A program made the translations under genes and the position numbers. A stretch of 64,000 nucleotides of DNA. Origin: Sanguibacter keddieii. Lineage in GTDB: Bacteria > Actinomycetota > Actinomycetes > Actinomycetales > Actinomycetaceae. Under the pieces are notes generated by a model. That model saw only the letters and a program-made list of their open reading frames with translations, was not told the origin of the DNA and made no database searches. Below are positions 17,266 to 26,647 of this stretch, piece by piece. The stretch's first letter is position 1. Every line of letters begins with the position of its first letter. The DNA lies in NCBI RefSeq assembly GCF_001064145.1, contig NZ_JVOJ01000045.1:61435-125434 (forward strand), read 5' to 3'.

Positions 17266-18606
17266 GTGGATTCGCATCAGGAATACGTGCTGCGCGAGGT
17301 GGCGCAGAAGAACATTCGCTTTATCCGTTTGTGGTTCACGGATGTTGCGGGCGTGTTGAAGTCGATTTCGATCGACCCCGGTGAGCTCGAGGAGGCATTC
17401 GCTGAGGGGATTGGCTTCGACGGCTCGGCCGTCGAAGGCCTGACGCGCGTCTACGAGTCGGACATGCTGCTCAAGCCCGATGCGTCGACGTTCCAGCTGC
17501 TCCCGTGGCGTTCCAATGAGGACCCGGTTGGCCGCATGTTCTGCGATGTCCTCATGCCTGATGGTCGCCCGGCTCCCTCCGATCCCCGCGGCGTCCTTGA
17601 GCGAGCGGTGGAGCGCGCCGCCGATGCGGGCTTCCGTGTGATGATCCACCCGGAGATCGAGTTCTACCTGCTGCGTCAGCCCGTGACTCCTGATCGCATG
17701 ATTCCCGTCGATCAGGCTGGATACTTCGATCACGTCGCGCGTGGCGACTCGAACGATTTCCGCCGCCGCGCCGTTCGCATGCTTGAGGACATGGCGATCC
17801 CGGTTGAGTTCTCCCACCACGAGGGAGGACCGGGACAAAATGAGATCGACCTGCGCGCCGTTGACCCCGTGCGCGCCGCGGATAACATCATGACTGCGCG
17901 CACCCTCATCGAGGAGGTCGCGCTGCGCGAGGAGCTCGTCGCGACGTTCATGCCCAAACCCTTCATCGAGCACCCCGGCTCGGGTATGCACACGCACCTG
18001 TCGCTGTTCGAGGGCGAAGAAAATGCGTTCTTCTCCCCGGCGGGTCAGTATCGCCTGTCCACGACGGGACGCCAGTTCATTGCGGGCCTCCTCGCACATG
18101 CCGAGGAGATCGCGGCCATCACCAATCAGCACGTCAACTCCTACAAGCGCCTGTGGGGCGGGGGAGAGGCACCCTCCTACGTGTGCTGGGGTCACCTGAA
18201 TCGCTCGGCTCTCGTGCGTGTTCCCCTCTACAAGCCGAAGAAGGCTGCCGCCGCGCGCATCGAATACCGCGCGCCCGACCCGAGTGCGAACCCCTATCTG
18301 GCGTTCGCTGTCCTCATCGCTGCGGGGCTCGACGGCATCGAGAAGAAGATGGAGCTTATGCCCGAGGCCGAGGACAACGTGTGGGATCTGTCGGATCGAG
18401 AGCGTCAGGTCATGGGTATTCACGCCCTGCCGGCCTCGTTGGCGGACGCCGTGCGTGCCATGAAGATCTCCGACCTGGTGGCCGCCACGCTCGGCGAGCA
18501 GGTGTTCGACTACGTCATCCGCAACAAGCGCAAGGAATGGACGGAATACCGCCAGCAGATCACTCGCCAGGAGCTCGAGCAATTCCTGAAGGTCATTGCC
18601 CGGTGA
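17266..18606 (+). CDS. glnA2: Glutamine synthetase, GlnA2 type
   Basis: The 446-residue type I glutamine synthetase is the same length as mycobacterial GlnA2. It has the beta-grasp N-terminus with GFDGSAVEG (~50-58), the catalytic barrel with IHPEIEFY, and HPGSGMHTHLS (~236-246). At the place where adenylylated GlnA enzymes carry Tyr in NLYxLP, the sequence reads NVWDL, with Trp at residue 373, so this enzyme should not be controlled by adenylylation. The GTG follows GGGAGGATACC and lies downstream of the terminator. glnE overlaps its stop (GTGA), as in the Rv2222c-Rv2221c pair. Confidence 0.92.
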   Translation: MDSHQEYVLREVAQKNIRFIRLWFTDVAGVLKSISIDPGELEEAFAEGIGFDGSAVEGLTRVYESDMLLKPDASTFQLLPWRSNEDPVGRMFCDVLMPDGRPAPSDPRGVLERAVERAADAGFRVMIHPEIEFYLLRQPVTPDRMIPVDQAGYFDHVARGDSNDFRRRAVRMLEDMAIPVEFSHHEGGPGQNEIDLRAVDPVRAADNIMTARTLIEEVALREELVATFMPKPFIEHPGSGMHTHLSLFEGEENAFFSPAGQYRLSTTGRQFIAGLLAHAEEIAAITNQHVNSYKRLWGGGEAPSYVCWGHLNRSALVRVPLYKPKKAAAARIEYRAPDPSANPYLAFAVLIAAGLDGIEKKMELMPEAEDNVWDLSDRERQVMGIHALPASLADAVRAMKISDLVAATLGEQVFDYVIRNKRKEWTEYRQQITRQELEQFLKVIAR

Positions 18607-21533
18607 CACCCGACGAACTTCGGATTGCTGGTTTCCTGGACCCCCGCAGAGCCCTGGGCTTTTTTGAGGAGCTTCCGGGTGGTGCCGAGGTGTGGGCGGC
18701 GGACTTGGGAGAGAGTGCCGACCCTGATCAGGCGCTGCTGGCGGCGATCCGTCTGCACGAGGCGGACCCCGGCCTCGTGCGGGGACTCGTCGATGATTCG
18801 CGTGCGCGCGCTCGCCTGTGCGCTGTCCTGGGTGGTAGCCAGTGGCTGGGCGATTACGTGATCGCCGATCCCGGCCGCGCACGATCAACGTGGGAGGACC
18901 CTGGTGAGGCCGCGCGTGTGATGCTTGCGTCCGTGGGGGCGACGCGAGGGGAGTCTGGGGGCTTCGTCGCCTCTGAGAATGCCCGTGTGGACGATCTCCG
19001 TGGCGCGTATCGCCGGGTCCTGCTGTACCTGGCCGCCGATGACCTGACGAGTGACGATCCCGAAGGGTTCATGCCAGAGGTTGGTCGGCGCATAGCCGAC
19101 CTGGTCGATGCGACCCTTGAGGCCAGCCTAGCCCTGGCCAGGCGGGACATCGATCCGCGCGGGCTCGTCCCCTTTGCCATCATCGCGATGGGTAAGACTG
19201 GAGCACGCGAACTCAACTACATCTCCGATGTCGATGTCGTTTACGTCGCCGAGGCCGGGGCGGATGGGGATGAGCGCGTGGCCCTCGAAGTCGCGACGCG
19301 CCTGGCGGCGGCCACCGCCTCCGCCTGTTCGGGCCCCGGCACCGAAGCTCCGCTGTGGACGGTGGATGCGAACCTACGGCCCGAGGGACGCAACGGAGCG
19401 CTCGTGCGCACCGTTGAATCCTACCGTCAGTACTGGGACAAGTGGGCGCAGACCTGGGAGTTCCAGGCGCTGCTGAAGGCTCGAGCCTGCGCGGGAGACG
19501 AGGCCGTCGGGCGTGCCTTCGAGGAAGCCGCGCAGCCTTACGTGTGGAGCGCGGCGACACGTGAAGGATTCGTCGAAGCGGCGCGCCAGATGCGCCGTCG
19601 CGTCGAAGACAACATCTCGCGTTCGTACGCGTCGCGCGAGCTCAAGCTCGGGCGCGGCGGTCTGCGAGACGTCGAGTTTACCGTCCAGCTGCTTCAGCTT
19701 GTTCACGGTCGTACCGACGCCTTCCTGCGCGTGAGGTCGACCCTGGAGGCGATTGAGGCGCTGCGCGAGGGCGGCTACATCGCACGCAGCGACGCGCATC
19801 GGCTCGCCTCGTGCTACCGATTCCTGCGCGCCGTCGAACATCGCACGCAGCTGCCCCGCATGCGCCGCACGCACCTGATTCCCGACAAGGAACGGGAGCT
19901 GCGTGTCCTCGGGCGTGCGATGGGACCCGCTCGCTTCCCCGATGCGGCGTCGATCAGCGCTGCGATCGACGAGGTTCGCACTCGCGTGCGCGCTCTGCAC
20001 GAGGACGTCTTCTACCGCCCGATCATTGCAGCGACCGCGTCCCTCAGTGAGGATGAGGTATCTCTGCACGCGGATGGCGCGCGTGATCGCCTGGCGGCGA
20101 TCGGCTACCGAGATCCGGCGGGAGCGCTGACGCACATCGGAGCCCTCACACAGGGGACGAGCAGGCGCGCGGCGATTCAGCGCCACCTACTCCCGGTGTT
20201 CATCTCGTGGCTCGCTGGTGGGGCGGACCCCGACATGGGCCTCCTGAACTTCCGTATCCTGTCCGAGGACATCGGCGATTCGCACTGGTACCTCGCGCTC
20301 CTGCGCGACTCGGGAGTAGCGGCCCACAGGCTCACGACCATGCTTCCGAACTCTCGCTGGATTGCGGAGGCCCTCGCCAAGCGTCCCGAGGCCGTGGCCT
20401 GGCTCGATGATGATGACGAGCTGGCACCGCGCGATCCGCATCGGCTGGCCCGGGAAGTAGCAGCTCTCATTGATCGCCACGATGACGCGACGGAGGCCGC
20501 CGCTCGGGTCCGCGCCGTGCGCACCCGCGAGTTGACGCGTTGCGCGATGAGCGACCTGCTGGGCGGCGTTGATCCTCGCGGGAACGCGATCGCTGACGCC
20601 ACGGATGCGGCAATTCTCGGAGCCCTCGCCATCGCGCAGCGGGAGGAAACTGAGCGGTGGGGAGAGAGACGAGCGAGCGTCGTGTTCGTCGCGATGGGCC
20701 GCTACGGCGGACGCGAATGCTCGTACGCGTCGGACGCAGACGTGATTGCCCTGCACGAGGCCGTCGACGGAGCCTCCGATGCGGAGGCGGCGGCGAGCGC
20801 GACGGCGATCGTCAACCGCGTGAAGAAGCTCCTTGGCTCTGCGACTAATCAGCTGGGCATCGTCGTCGACCTCGACCTGCGACCCGAGGGCAAGAACGGC
20901 CCGATGAGCCGCACGATCGAGTCACACCGAGAGTATGCGCAGCGGTGGGCTTCGACCTGGGAGAGACAGGCGGCGGTGCGTGCGCGCCCGATCGGTGAGG
21001 GTGGTCTCGCGGACTCCGCCCGAGAGCTCTTTGATGAGCTCGCCTATGGGGGAGTGAGCGAGGCAGACGTGCGTGACATTCGCTTGCTCAAAGCCCGCAT
21101 GGAAAACGAGCGCCTGCCGCGCGGCATTGAGCCCGCTCGTCACGTGAAGCTCGGACCCGGTGGCCTCACCGACGTCGAGTGGACGATCCAACTCATTCAG
21201 ATGCGTGCTGGATTAAACAACCCCGCACTGCGTACGCCCTCGACGACGCAGGCGATTCTCAGCGCTCAGGAGCACGAGCTGATCGGCGCTCAAGACGCGC
21301 AGACTCTCCTCGATGCCTGGGACATGGCCACCCGCATTCGTGCGGCGAACACGCTGGCGAGTGGGCGCATGAGCGGTGTGAAGCTCGACGTTGTGCCCCG
21401 TGACAGCGCGGAGCTGCGTGCCCTCGCAGCGATCCTCGGGTACGGTAGCGGCGGGCTGAACGCCCTCGAAGACGACTGGCTGCGCGTTGGACGCAAGGCG
21501 CGCGCCGTCATGGAACGACTTTTCTGGGAGTAA
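18603..21533 (+). CDS. glnE: Bifunctional glutamine synthetase adenylyltransferase/adenylyl-removing enzyme
   Basis: The 976-residue protein has two nucleotidyltransferase domains separated by helical linkers. The N-terminal deadenylylating domain has GARELNYISDVDVVYV (~200-215), and the C-terminal adenylylating domain has GRYGGRECSYASDADVI (~699-715). Both metal-binding Asp pairs are intact. It attaches AMP to, or removes it from, a Tyr of glutamine synthetase according to nitrogen state. The adjacent GlnA2 has no such Tyr, so its substrate must be another GlnA encoded elsewhere. The start is the GTG that overlaps the glnA2 stop; longer readings lie within glnA2. Confidence 0.95.
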   Translation: MTPDELRIAGFLDPRRALGFFEELPGGAEVWAADLGESADPDQALLAAIRLHEADPGLVRGLVDDSRARARLCAVLGGSQWLGDYVIADPGRARSTWEDPGEAARVMLASVGATRGESGGFVASENARVDDLRGAYRRVLLYLAADDLTSDDPEGFMPEVGRRIADLVDATLEASLALARRDIDPRGLVPFAIIAMGKTGARELNYISDVDVVYVAEAGADGDERVALEVATRLAAATASACSGPGTEAPLWTVDANLRPEGRNGALVRTVESYRQYWDKWAQTWEFQALLKARACAGDEAVGRAFEEAAQPYVWSAATREGFVEAARQMRRRVEDNISRSYASRELKLGRGGLRDVEFTVQLLQLVHGRTDAFLRVRSTLEAIEALREGGYIARSDAHRLASCYRFLRAVEHRTQLPRMRRTHLIPDKERELRVLGRAMGPARFPDAASISAAIDEVRTRVRALHEDVFYRPIIAATASLSEDEVSLHADGARDRLAAIGYRDPAGALTHIGALTQGTSRRAAIQRHLLPVFISWLAGGADPDMGLLNFRILSEDIGDSHWYLALLRDSGVAAHRLTTMLPNSRWIAEALAKRPEAVAWLDDDDELAPRDPHRLAREVAALIDRHDDATEAAARVRAVRTRELTRCAMSDLLGGVDPRGNAIADATDAAILGALAIAQREETERWGERRASVVFVAMGRYGGRECSYASDADVIALHEAVDGASDAEAAASATAIVNRVKKLLGSATNQLGIVVDLDLRPEGKNGPMSRTIESHREYAQRWASTWERQAAVRARPIGEGGLADSARELFDELAYGGVSEADVRDIRLLKARMENERLPRGIEPARHVKLGPGGLTDVEWTIQLIQMRAGLNNPALRTPSTTQAILSAQEHELIGAQDAQTLLDAWDMATRIRAANTLASGRMSGVKLDVVPRDSAELRALAAILGYGSGGLNALEDDWLRVGRKARAVMERLFWE

Positions 21534-21535
21534 CA

Positions 21536-22207
21536 GTGAAGATTGTGCTGGTACGGCACGGGCAGACCCCCGCGAATCGCCTCGGTGCGCTCGATACGGT
21601 GCGCCCCGGCCTCGGGCTGACTCCCGAAGGGCTCCTCCAGGCCCAGCGCCTCGCGGATCGATGGGAATCCGAAGTTGCGCCTCCTCCTACCGTCATCGCG
21701 TTGTCTGGGCTGCACCGCACCCGCCTGACCGCGGCTCCGCTGGCGAGTGCCTACGGGCTGACGCCGCAGGTGCACCCCGGCATTCGCGAGCTGCGCTCCG
21801 GCGACCTCGAAATGGCTGCCGACCCGTGCTCTCAGTCCCTCTATGTGCGCACGACCCTGTCGTGGTGCGCCGGGGATTTGAACAATCGCATGCCCGGTGG
21901 CGAAAACGGGCGCGAGGCCCTGGCCCGCTCGCTGGAAACCGTGCGCCGCGTGGGCCTGGCCGCCCGCGAGCAAGCGGGGGACGAGGCCGTCGCTGTGTTC
22001 GTCATCCACGGTGCCCTCACGCGCCTGCTGGCGACGTGGCTGTCGTGCGACATCGACGAGGAGCTTGTCTCCAAGCACTTCATGTCCAACACGGGCACGT
22101 CGACCTTCGAGTGGGCTCCCGGCTTCGCCCCTGCCTCGGCCGACGAACTGGCGAAGGGACTCCACGCCCTGACCTGGAACGACCGTCCCCTCGATCAGTG
22201 GTCGTGA
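21536..22207 (+). CDS. Histidine phosphatase (phosphoglycerate mutase-like)
   Basis: The 223-residue protein starts MKIVLVRHGQT with the phospho-accepting His of the RHG motif at residue 8, and it has the second catalytic His in VIHGALTRLL (~160). The family includes broad-specificity phosphatases and cofactor-dependent mutases; the substrate is not predictable. The GTG at 21536 lies two bases after the glnE stop and follows GGGAG, so it is probably co-transcribed with glnA2-glnE. Its last 13 bases overlap the minus-strand gene at 22195. Confidence 0.85.
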   Translation: MKIVLVRHGQTPANRLGALDTVRPGLGLTPEGLLQAQRLADRWESEVAPPPTVIALSGLHRTRLTAAPLASAYGLTPQVHPGIRELRSGDLEMAADPCSQSLYVRTTLSWCAGDLNNRMPGGENGREALARSLETVRRVGLAAREQAGDEAVAVFVIHGALTRLLATWLSCDIDEELVSKHFMSNTGTSTFEWAPGFAPASADELAKGLHALTWNDRPLDQWS

Positions 22208-22440
22208 GACGATTCGCCGCCTGAGTCCTCATCGGGCGCGACGAACTCTGAGACCTCGTAGGGGAAGGACCGGTACGTGAAGTACCCCTCCAGGTAGGAC
22301 AGGTGTTCCTCGCACGACAGCCATGTCTTCGTGCGCCCGCGATGGATCGCGGGATTGCTCCAGTCGATCCGGTAGATCGCGGCGTTCGTGCATTCGCGCG
22401 CCGAGCAGATGCCCGATGCGGCTTCGACTCCCAGTGCCAT
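22195..22440 (-). CDS. Small conserved actinobacterial protein with a zinc-ribbon-like Cys/His set
   Basis: The 81-residue protein has C12-x4-C17 and a second half-site C43-x2-H46 (CEEH), with the pattern CxxxxC...IDWSNPAIH...KTWLSCEEH. I recall small actinobacterial proteins of unknown function with the same NP-x-H...KTWLxCxEH layout. They are sometimes annotated only as hypothetical. GGGGAGGACACC precedes the ATG. The C-terminus is acidic and ends in SSHDH. It is divergent from the SixA-like gene and converges on the preceding phosphatase with a 13-base overlap. Confidence 0.8.
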   Translation of the reverse strand: MALGVEAASGICSARECTNAAIYRIDWSNPAIHRGRTKTWLSCEEHLSYLEGYFTYRSFPYEVSEFVAPDEDSGGESSHDH

Positions 22441-22459
22441 GGTGTCCTCCCCGTGCAGT

Positions 22460-22465
22460 TACGCT
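22460..22465 (+). promoter_or_regulatory. -10-like TACGCT before the SixA-like gene
   Basis: TACGCT ends seven bases before the ATG at 22473, again with no ribosome site between, which suggests a leaderless mRNA. It lies in the 32-base gap shared with the divergent small gene. Confidence 0.4.
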
Positions 22466-22472
22466 TGGAAGT

Positions 22473-22955
22473 ATGCCAACCCTCGTTCTCGTTCGCCACG
22501 CGCAGGCCGCATATTTCTACCCCGATCACACTCGCCCCCTCACGGATGCAGGCGTCGACCAGGCCGCGCGCCTCGGCGGTGTCCTGTCCCGTCAGATCGG
22601 GAGCTTCGATGTGGCCGTATGCTCGGACGCGGTCCGTGCCCAGCAGACGTTTGCCCAGATCAGCCAGCGCGTGCCGATTCGCGAGAGCTGGTGTGACCGC
22701 GGCGTCTACAACGCCGACGAGGAAGACATCCTGACCCTGGCACGCAGCTTCGAGGGGGAGCGCGCACTCATCGTCGGTCATGAGCCGACCATCTCCGGCT
22801 CGGGCTATGTTCTGGCGCGCGAGGACGACCGGGCAGAGGTGGCCCGAGGCGTGCCCACCGCGACCGCTCTCATCCTCACCTTCGACGGACCCTGGGAGAA
22901 GCTGGCACCCTCCAGCGCCGCCCTTCGCGTGGCGCTGACCCCGCCCACCCGATAG
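22473..22955 (+). CDS. SixA-like histidine phosphatase
   Basis: The 160-residue protein starts [12 protein letters not shown], with the catalytic His of the RHA motif at residue 9 and the second His in IVGHEPTIS (~97). Length and motifs match the SixA subgroup, whose members dephosphorylate phospho-His on signalling or phosphotransferase proteins. The specific target here is unknown. It is the second histidine phosphatase within 1.4 kb, but sequence outside the motifs differs clearly from the first, so it is not a recent duplicate. Confidence 0.85.
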   Translation: MPTLVLVRHAQAAYFYPDHTRPLTDAGVDQAARLGGVLSRQIGSFDVAVCSDAVRAQQTFAQISQRVPIRESWCDRGVYNADEEDILTLARSFEGERALIVGHEPTISGSGYVLAREDDRAEVARGVPTATALILTFDGPWEKLAPSSAALRVALTPPTR

Positions 22956-23063
22956 GGTGCCTGCCCCCGGAAGTGGCCCCTGCCTCGTCCATGCTTCCTG
23001 TGAGTGTGTTTACGTTTGTCCACGTGACGCCCGCCCGGATGCGGATGGGGGCCGCACACGCGT

Positions 23064-23069
23064 TAGAAT
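23064..23069 (+). promoter_or_regulatory. Candidate -10 of yebC
   Basis: TAGAAT lies 35 bases before the yebC ATG. The GC-rich DNA upstream has no clear -35. The 148-base gap after the SixA-like gene contains no other gene-like signal. Confidence 0.4.
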
Positions 23070-23103
23070 GTGGCGGTATCTATCCACCCAACAGGGAGAA
23101 GTG

Positions 23104-23865
23104 ATGTCGGGACACTCTAAGTGGGCGACCACCAAGCACAAGAAGGCCGCCATTGACGCCAAGCGCGGCAAGCTCTTCGCGCGCCTCATCAAGAACATTG
23201 AGGTTGCAGCTCGCACGGGCGGCGGCGACCCCGCTGGCAACCCGACCCTGTACGACGCCATCCAGAAGGCGAAGAAGAACTCCGTCCCCGCTGACAACAT
23301 CGACCGCGCCGTCAAGCGTGGCTCCGGTGCCGAGGCCGGTGGCGCCAACTACGAGACCATCATGTACGAGGGCTACGGCCCGAACGGTGTCGCCTTCCTG
23401 GTGGAGTGTCTGACGGATAACCGTAACCGCGCGGCCTCCGACGTGCGCCTGGGCTTCACCCGCCACGGCGGCTCCCTGGCCGACCCCGGTTCGGTCTCCT
23501 ACCTGTTCTCGCGTCGCGGCGTCGTCGAGGTGCCCGCCGCCGACGGTGTGGATGAGGAATCCATCATGATGGCCGTCCTGGACGCCGGAGCCGAAGATGT
23601 CGAGGACGCCGGTGAGATCTTCGTCATCGAATCCGACCCCAAGGACGTCGTCGCCGTGCGCACCGCCCTGCAGGAGGCCGGCATCGACTACGACTCCGCC
23701 GAAGTCCAGTTCGTCGCCTCCACCGAGGTCGAGCTCGATCTCGAGGGCGCCCTGAAGGTCAACAAGCTCATCGACGTTCTCGAGGACTCCGATGACGTGC
23801 AGAACATCTACACGAACATGTCGCTGAGCGACGAGGTTCGTGCCCAGCTGGAAGAACAGGAGTGA
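23104..23865 (+). CDS. yebC: YebC/PmpR-family regulator
   Basis: The 253-residue protein starts with the family hallmark [18 protein letters not shown] and carries the three-domain YebC body ([30 protein letters not shown]). YebC proteins act as DNA-binding regulators, and more recently as translation factors that relieve ribosome stalling at proline runs; both views are from the literature. The ATG follows GGGAGAAGTG. It precedes pdxS, and the set sits upstream of ruvCAB as in other actinobacteria. Confidence 0.95.
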   Translation: MSGHSKWATTKHKKAAIDAKRGKLFARLIKNIEVAARTGGGDPAGNPTLYDAIQKAKKNSVPADNIDRAVKRGSGAEAGGANYETIMYEGYGPNGVAFLVECLTDNRNRAASDVRLGFTRHGGSLADPGSVSYLFSRRGVVEVPAADGVDEESIMMAVLDAGAEDVEDAGEIFVIESDPKDVVAVRTALQEAGIDYDSAEVQFVASTEVELDLEGALKVNKLIDVLEDSDDVQNIYTNMSLSDEVRAQLEEQE

Positions 23866-23867
23866 GC

Positions 23868-24770
23868 ATGAGCGATTCGACCGCTAAGCGCGAGGTCGGC
23901 ACCCCGCAGGTGAAGCGTGGCATGGCCCAGATGCTCAAGGGCGGCGTCATCATGGACGTCGTCACCCCCGAGCAGGCGAAGATTGCCGAGGACGCGGGTG
24001 CCGTGGCCGTCATGGCCCTCGAGCGCGTCCCCGCCGACATCCGCGCCCAGGGCGGCGTGGCCCGCATGTCCGACCCCGACCTGATCGAAGGCATCATCGA
24101 GGCCGTGTCCATCCCCGTGATGGCCAAGGCCCGTATCGGTCACTTCGTTGAGGCGCAGGTCCTGCAGTCCCTGGGCGTTGACTACATCGACGAGTCCGAG
24201 GTTCTGACCCCCGCCGACTACACGCACCACATCGACAAGTGGAACTTCACCGTTCCCTTCGTCTGCGGTGCCACCAACCTCGGTGAGGCACTGCGCCGCA
24301 TCAACGAGGGCGCGGCCATGATCCGCTCCAAGGGCGAGGCCGGCACCGGCGACGTCTCCAACGCGACCACGCACATGCGCAAGATCCGCGACGAGATCCG
24401 CCACCTGACCTCCCTGCCCGAGGATGAGCTCTACGTCGCGGCCAAGGAACTGCAGGCCCCCTACGAGCTCGTCGCCGAGGTTGCCCGCGAGGGTCGCCTC
24501 CCCGTCGTGCTCTTCACGGCCGGCGGCATCGCCACCCCCGCCGACGCTGCCATGATGATGCAGCTGGGCGCCGAGGGCGTCTTCGTGGGTTCGGGCATCT
24601 TCAAGTCCGGTGACCCCGCCAAGCGCGCGGCAGCCATCGTCAAGGCCACGACCTTCTACGACGATCCGTCCGTCATCGCCGAGGTCTCCCGTGGCCTGGG
24701 CGAGGCCATGGTCGGCATTAACGTCGACGACCTGCCGGTTGATCACCGCCTCGCGGAGCGCGGATGGTGA
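23868..24770 (+). CDS. pdxS: Pyridoxal 5'-phosphate synthase, lyase subunit
   Basis: This 300-residue (beta/alpha)8-barrel makes PLP from ribose-5-phosphate, glyceraldehyde-3-phosphate and ammonia delivered by PdxT. The start region [20 protein letters not shown], the Schiff-base Lys in VMAKARIGH (~86) and the phosphate-binding GGIATPAD loop are present. ATG 23868 follows AGGAG; the GTG at 23862 overlaps the yebC stop but is too close to that ribosome site. Its end overlaps pdxT by seven bases, ensuring equal synthesis of the two subunits. Confidence 0.96.
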   Translation: MSDSTAKREVGTPQVKRGMAQMLKGGVIMDVVTPEQAKIAEDAGAVAVMALERVPADIRAQGGVARMSDPDLIEGIIEAVSIPVMAKARIGHFVEAQVLQSLGVDYIDESEVLTPADYTHHIDKWNFTVPFVCGATNLGEALRRINEGAAMIRSKGEAGTGDVSNATTHMRKIRDEIRHLTSLPEDELYVAAKELQAPYELVAEVAREGRLPVVLFTAGGIATPADAAMMMQLGAEGVFVGSGIFKSGDPAKRAAAIVKATTFYDDPSVIAEVSRGLGEAMVGINVDDLPVDHRLAERGW

Positions 24771-25357
24771 CCATCGGCGTTCTCGCCCTGCAGGGCGACG
24801 TCGCAGAGCACGTGCGGGCGCTGGAAAACTCCGGCGCCCGCGCGCTGCTTGTGCGCAGGGTTTCTGAGCTCGACCAGGTCGATGGCCTGGTTATCCCGGG
24901 CGGCGAGTCGACGACCATGTCGAATCTCCTGCTGTCTTTCGGCATGTTTGACACGCTCAATGAACGCATCGCGTCCGGCATGCCCGTGTACGGGACGTGT
25001 GCGGGCATGATCATGCTTGCCTCCTCGATCCTGGACGGCCGCGAGGACCAGCGTTCCTTCGGCGCGCTCGACATGGTCGTGCGCCGTAACGCTTTCGGTC
25101 GCCAGGTCGACTCCTACGAGGAGGACCTGGACATTGAGGGTCTTCAGGGCGGTCCCTTCCACGCCGTGTTTATCCGCGCTCCATGGGTCGAGTCGGTGGG
25201 CGAGGGCGTCGAGGTGATCGCGCGCGCCGGTAATAGCGCCGACGGCCCGATCGTCGCGGTGCGCCGCGGCAACGTCATGGCGACGTCCTTCCATCCCGAG
25301 GTGGGCGGTGACGACCGTGTTCACGCACTGTTCGTCGATATGGTGGCGCGCTCCTGA
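24764..25357 (+). CDS. pdxT: Pyridoxal 5'-phosphate synthase, glutaminase subunit
   Basis: The 197-residue class I glutamine amidotransferase releases ammonia from glutamine for PdxS. The nucleophile Cys is residue 79 in YGTCAGM, and His and Glu of the triad are in SFHPEV near 177-179. [12 protein letters not shown] and PGGESTT are family signatures. It overlaps pdxS upstream, and its stop overlaps the ruvC start by one base. Confidence 0.96.
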   Translation: MVTIGVLALQGDVAEHVRALENSGARALLVRRVSELDQVDGLVIPGGESTTMSNLLLSFGMFDTLNERIASGMPVYGTCAGMIMLASSILDGREDQRSFGALDMVVRRNAFGRQVDSYEEDLDIEGLQGGPFHAVFIRAPWVESVGEGVEVIARAGNSADGPIVAVRRGNVMATSFHPEVGGDDRVHALFVDMVARS

Positions 25358-25986
25358 TGCGCGTCATGGGCATCGACCCGGGCCTGACGCGGTGCGGCCT
25401 CGGCGTCGTCGACGTCGACGCGTCGCGGCGCGCCTCGCTCGTGTACGTCGGTGTGGCCCGCACGGATAAGGACCTGGCGACGCACTTCCGGCTGCGAACG
25501 ATCGCGGATGCGATCGATAGTGTCATCGAGCGCTACGAGCCCGAGGTCGTTGCCATCGAACGCGTCTTCGCGCAGGATAACCTGCAGTCGGTGACGAGCA
25601 CGATGCAGGTCATGGGTGCGGCGATGACGTGCGTCGGTCGCGCCGGCCTGCCCATGGCCGTTCATACGCCCTCCGAGGTCAAGTCCGCCGTCTCGGGCAA
25701 CGGCAACGCGGACAAGGCTCAGGTGCAGGCGATGGTTGCACGCATCCTCGGCCTCGCCAAGGCCCCCAAGCCTGCGGACGCCGCCGACGCACTGGCCATC
25801 GCTATCACGCACGCGTGGCGGGGGACCGGCTTGCTCGGTGCCCCCGAGGACTCCTCGGTCGCCGTCTCGATCTCGGGCCGTCTCACCGCGCGCGGCTCGA
25901 TGACCCCCGCGCAAAAAGCGTGGGCCGAGGCCCAGGCCGCGCAACGCCGAACGGGTGCCGTCGATCCGAGGCGCAGGCGCGGCTAG
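25357..25986 (+). CDS. ruvC: Holliday junction endodeoxyribonuclease
   Basis: The 209-residue RNase H-fold nuclease resolves Holliday junctions left by RuvAB branch migration. The acidic active site is visible as D7 in GIDPGLTRCG, the Glu in VAIERVF (~71) and the Asp pair in PADAADALAIAI (~140-146). The C-terminal ~30 residues are a basic, variable tail. It starts on the pdxT stop codon, so it should be translated from the pdxST mRNA. A separate SOS-like site lies after its end. Confidence 0.95.
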   Translation: MRVMGIDPGLTRCGLGVVDVDASRRASLVYVGVARTDKDLATHFRLRTIADAIDSVIERYEPEVVAIERVFAQDNLQSVTSTMQVMGAAMTCVGRAGLPMAVHTPSEVKSAVSGNGNADKAQVQAMVARILGLAKAPKPADAADALAIAITHAWRGTGLLGAPEDSSVAVSISGRLTARGSMTPAQKAWAEAQAAQRRTGAVDPRRRRG

Positions 25987-26004
25987 AATCGTACATATGT
26001 TCGC
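25984..26004 (+). promoter_or_regulatory. SOS (LexA)-box-like site with overlapping -10 before ruvA
   Basis: TCGTACATATGTTCGC at 25989-26004 matches 10 of 12 fixed bases of the actinobacterial LexA box TCGAAC-N4-GTTCGA. It begins on the last base of a -10-like TAGAAT (25984-25989), an ideal place for repression. The ruvA start follows 38 bases later. A -35 is not obvious. Confidence 0.7.
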
Positions 26005-26041
26005 CCGCGCACGCGGGTGACCCGTGAACGAAAGGAACGCA

Positions 26042-26647
26042 GTGATCTCCATTCTGTGCGGCACAGTCGCGAGCGTCGGCCTCGACCACATCGACATCGT
26101 GGTGGGGGGCATCGGCTTTCGCGTGCACGTGACGCCCGCGTTCGCGCAGGGTGCGTCGCGTGATCAGGAGATGACGGTGTTCACGTCGATGATCGTGCGC
26201 GAAGATTCGATGACGCTCTACGGTTTTGAGTCCGCGGATGAGCGTGACGTGTTCACGAAGCTGCTGTCGGTGTCGGGCATCGGCCCGAAGATCGCGCTCG
26301 CCGCACTGGCTGTCCTGCGCCCCGACGACCTGCGCCGTGCGGTGCGCGACCAGGACCTTGCGGCGCTCCAGCGCATCCCGGGTGTGGGTAAGAAGTCAGC
26401 CCAGCGCATGGCGCTCGAAATCGGCGACAAGCTGGGTACTCCAGCAGCCTTGCCGGGCGACGAAACCGTGGCCGCTCCCGTGTCCACCGAGGATGCCGTG
26501 GCCTCCGAAGTCAGCGCCGCGCTGGTCGGTTTGGGCTGGTCCGAGGCCCAGGCCGCCAAGGCGATCGAGAAGCTGGCGGGCAGTGGGCTTGGCGCCTCCG
26601 ACATGCTGCGTGCTGCCCTCGTGACGCTGGGAGGCGGACGTGGCTGA
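26042..26647 (+). CDS. ruvA: Holliday junction branch migration protein
   Basis: This 201-residue protein tetramerises on four-way junctions and guides the RuvB motor. It has an N-terminal OB domain, two helix-hairpin-helix motifs ([12 protein letters not shown] ~80 and [16 protein letters not shown] ~115), and the C-terminal RuvB-binding domain ([14 protein letters not shown] ~165). The GTG at 26042 follows AAAGGAAC; the GTG at 26024 has no such site. It overlaps ruvB by eight bases. Confidence 0.95.
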   Translation: MISILCGTVASVGLDHIDIVVGGIGFRVHVTPAFAQGASRDQEMTVFTSMIVREDSMTLYGFESADERDVFTKLLSVSGIGPKIALAALAVLRPDDLRRAVRDQDLAALQRIPGVGKKSAQRMALEIGDKLGTPAALPGDETVAAPVSTEDAVASEVSAALVGLGWSEAQAAKAIEKLAGSGLGASDMLRAALVTLGGGRG

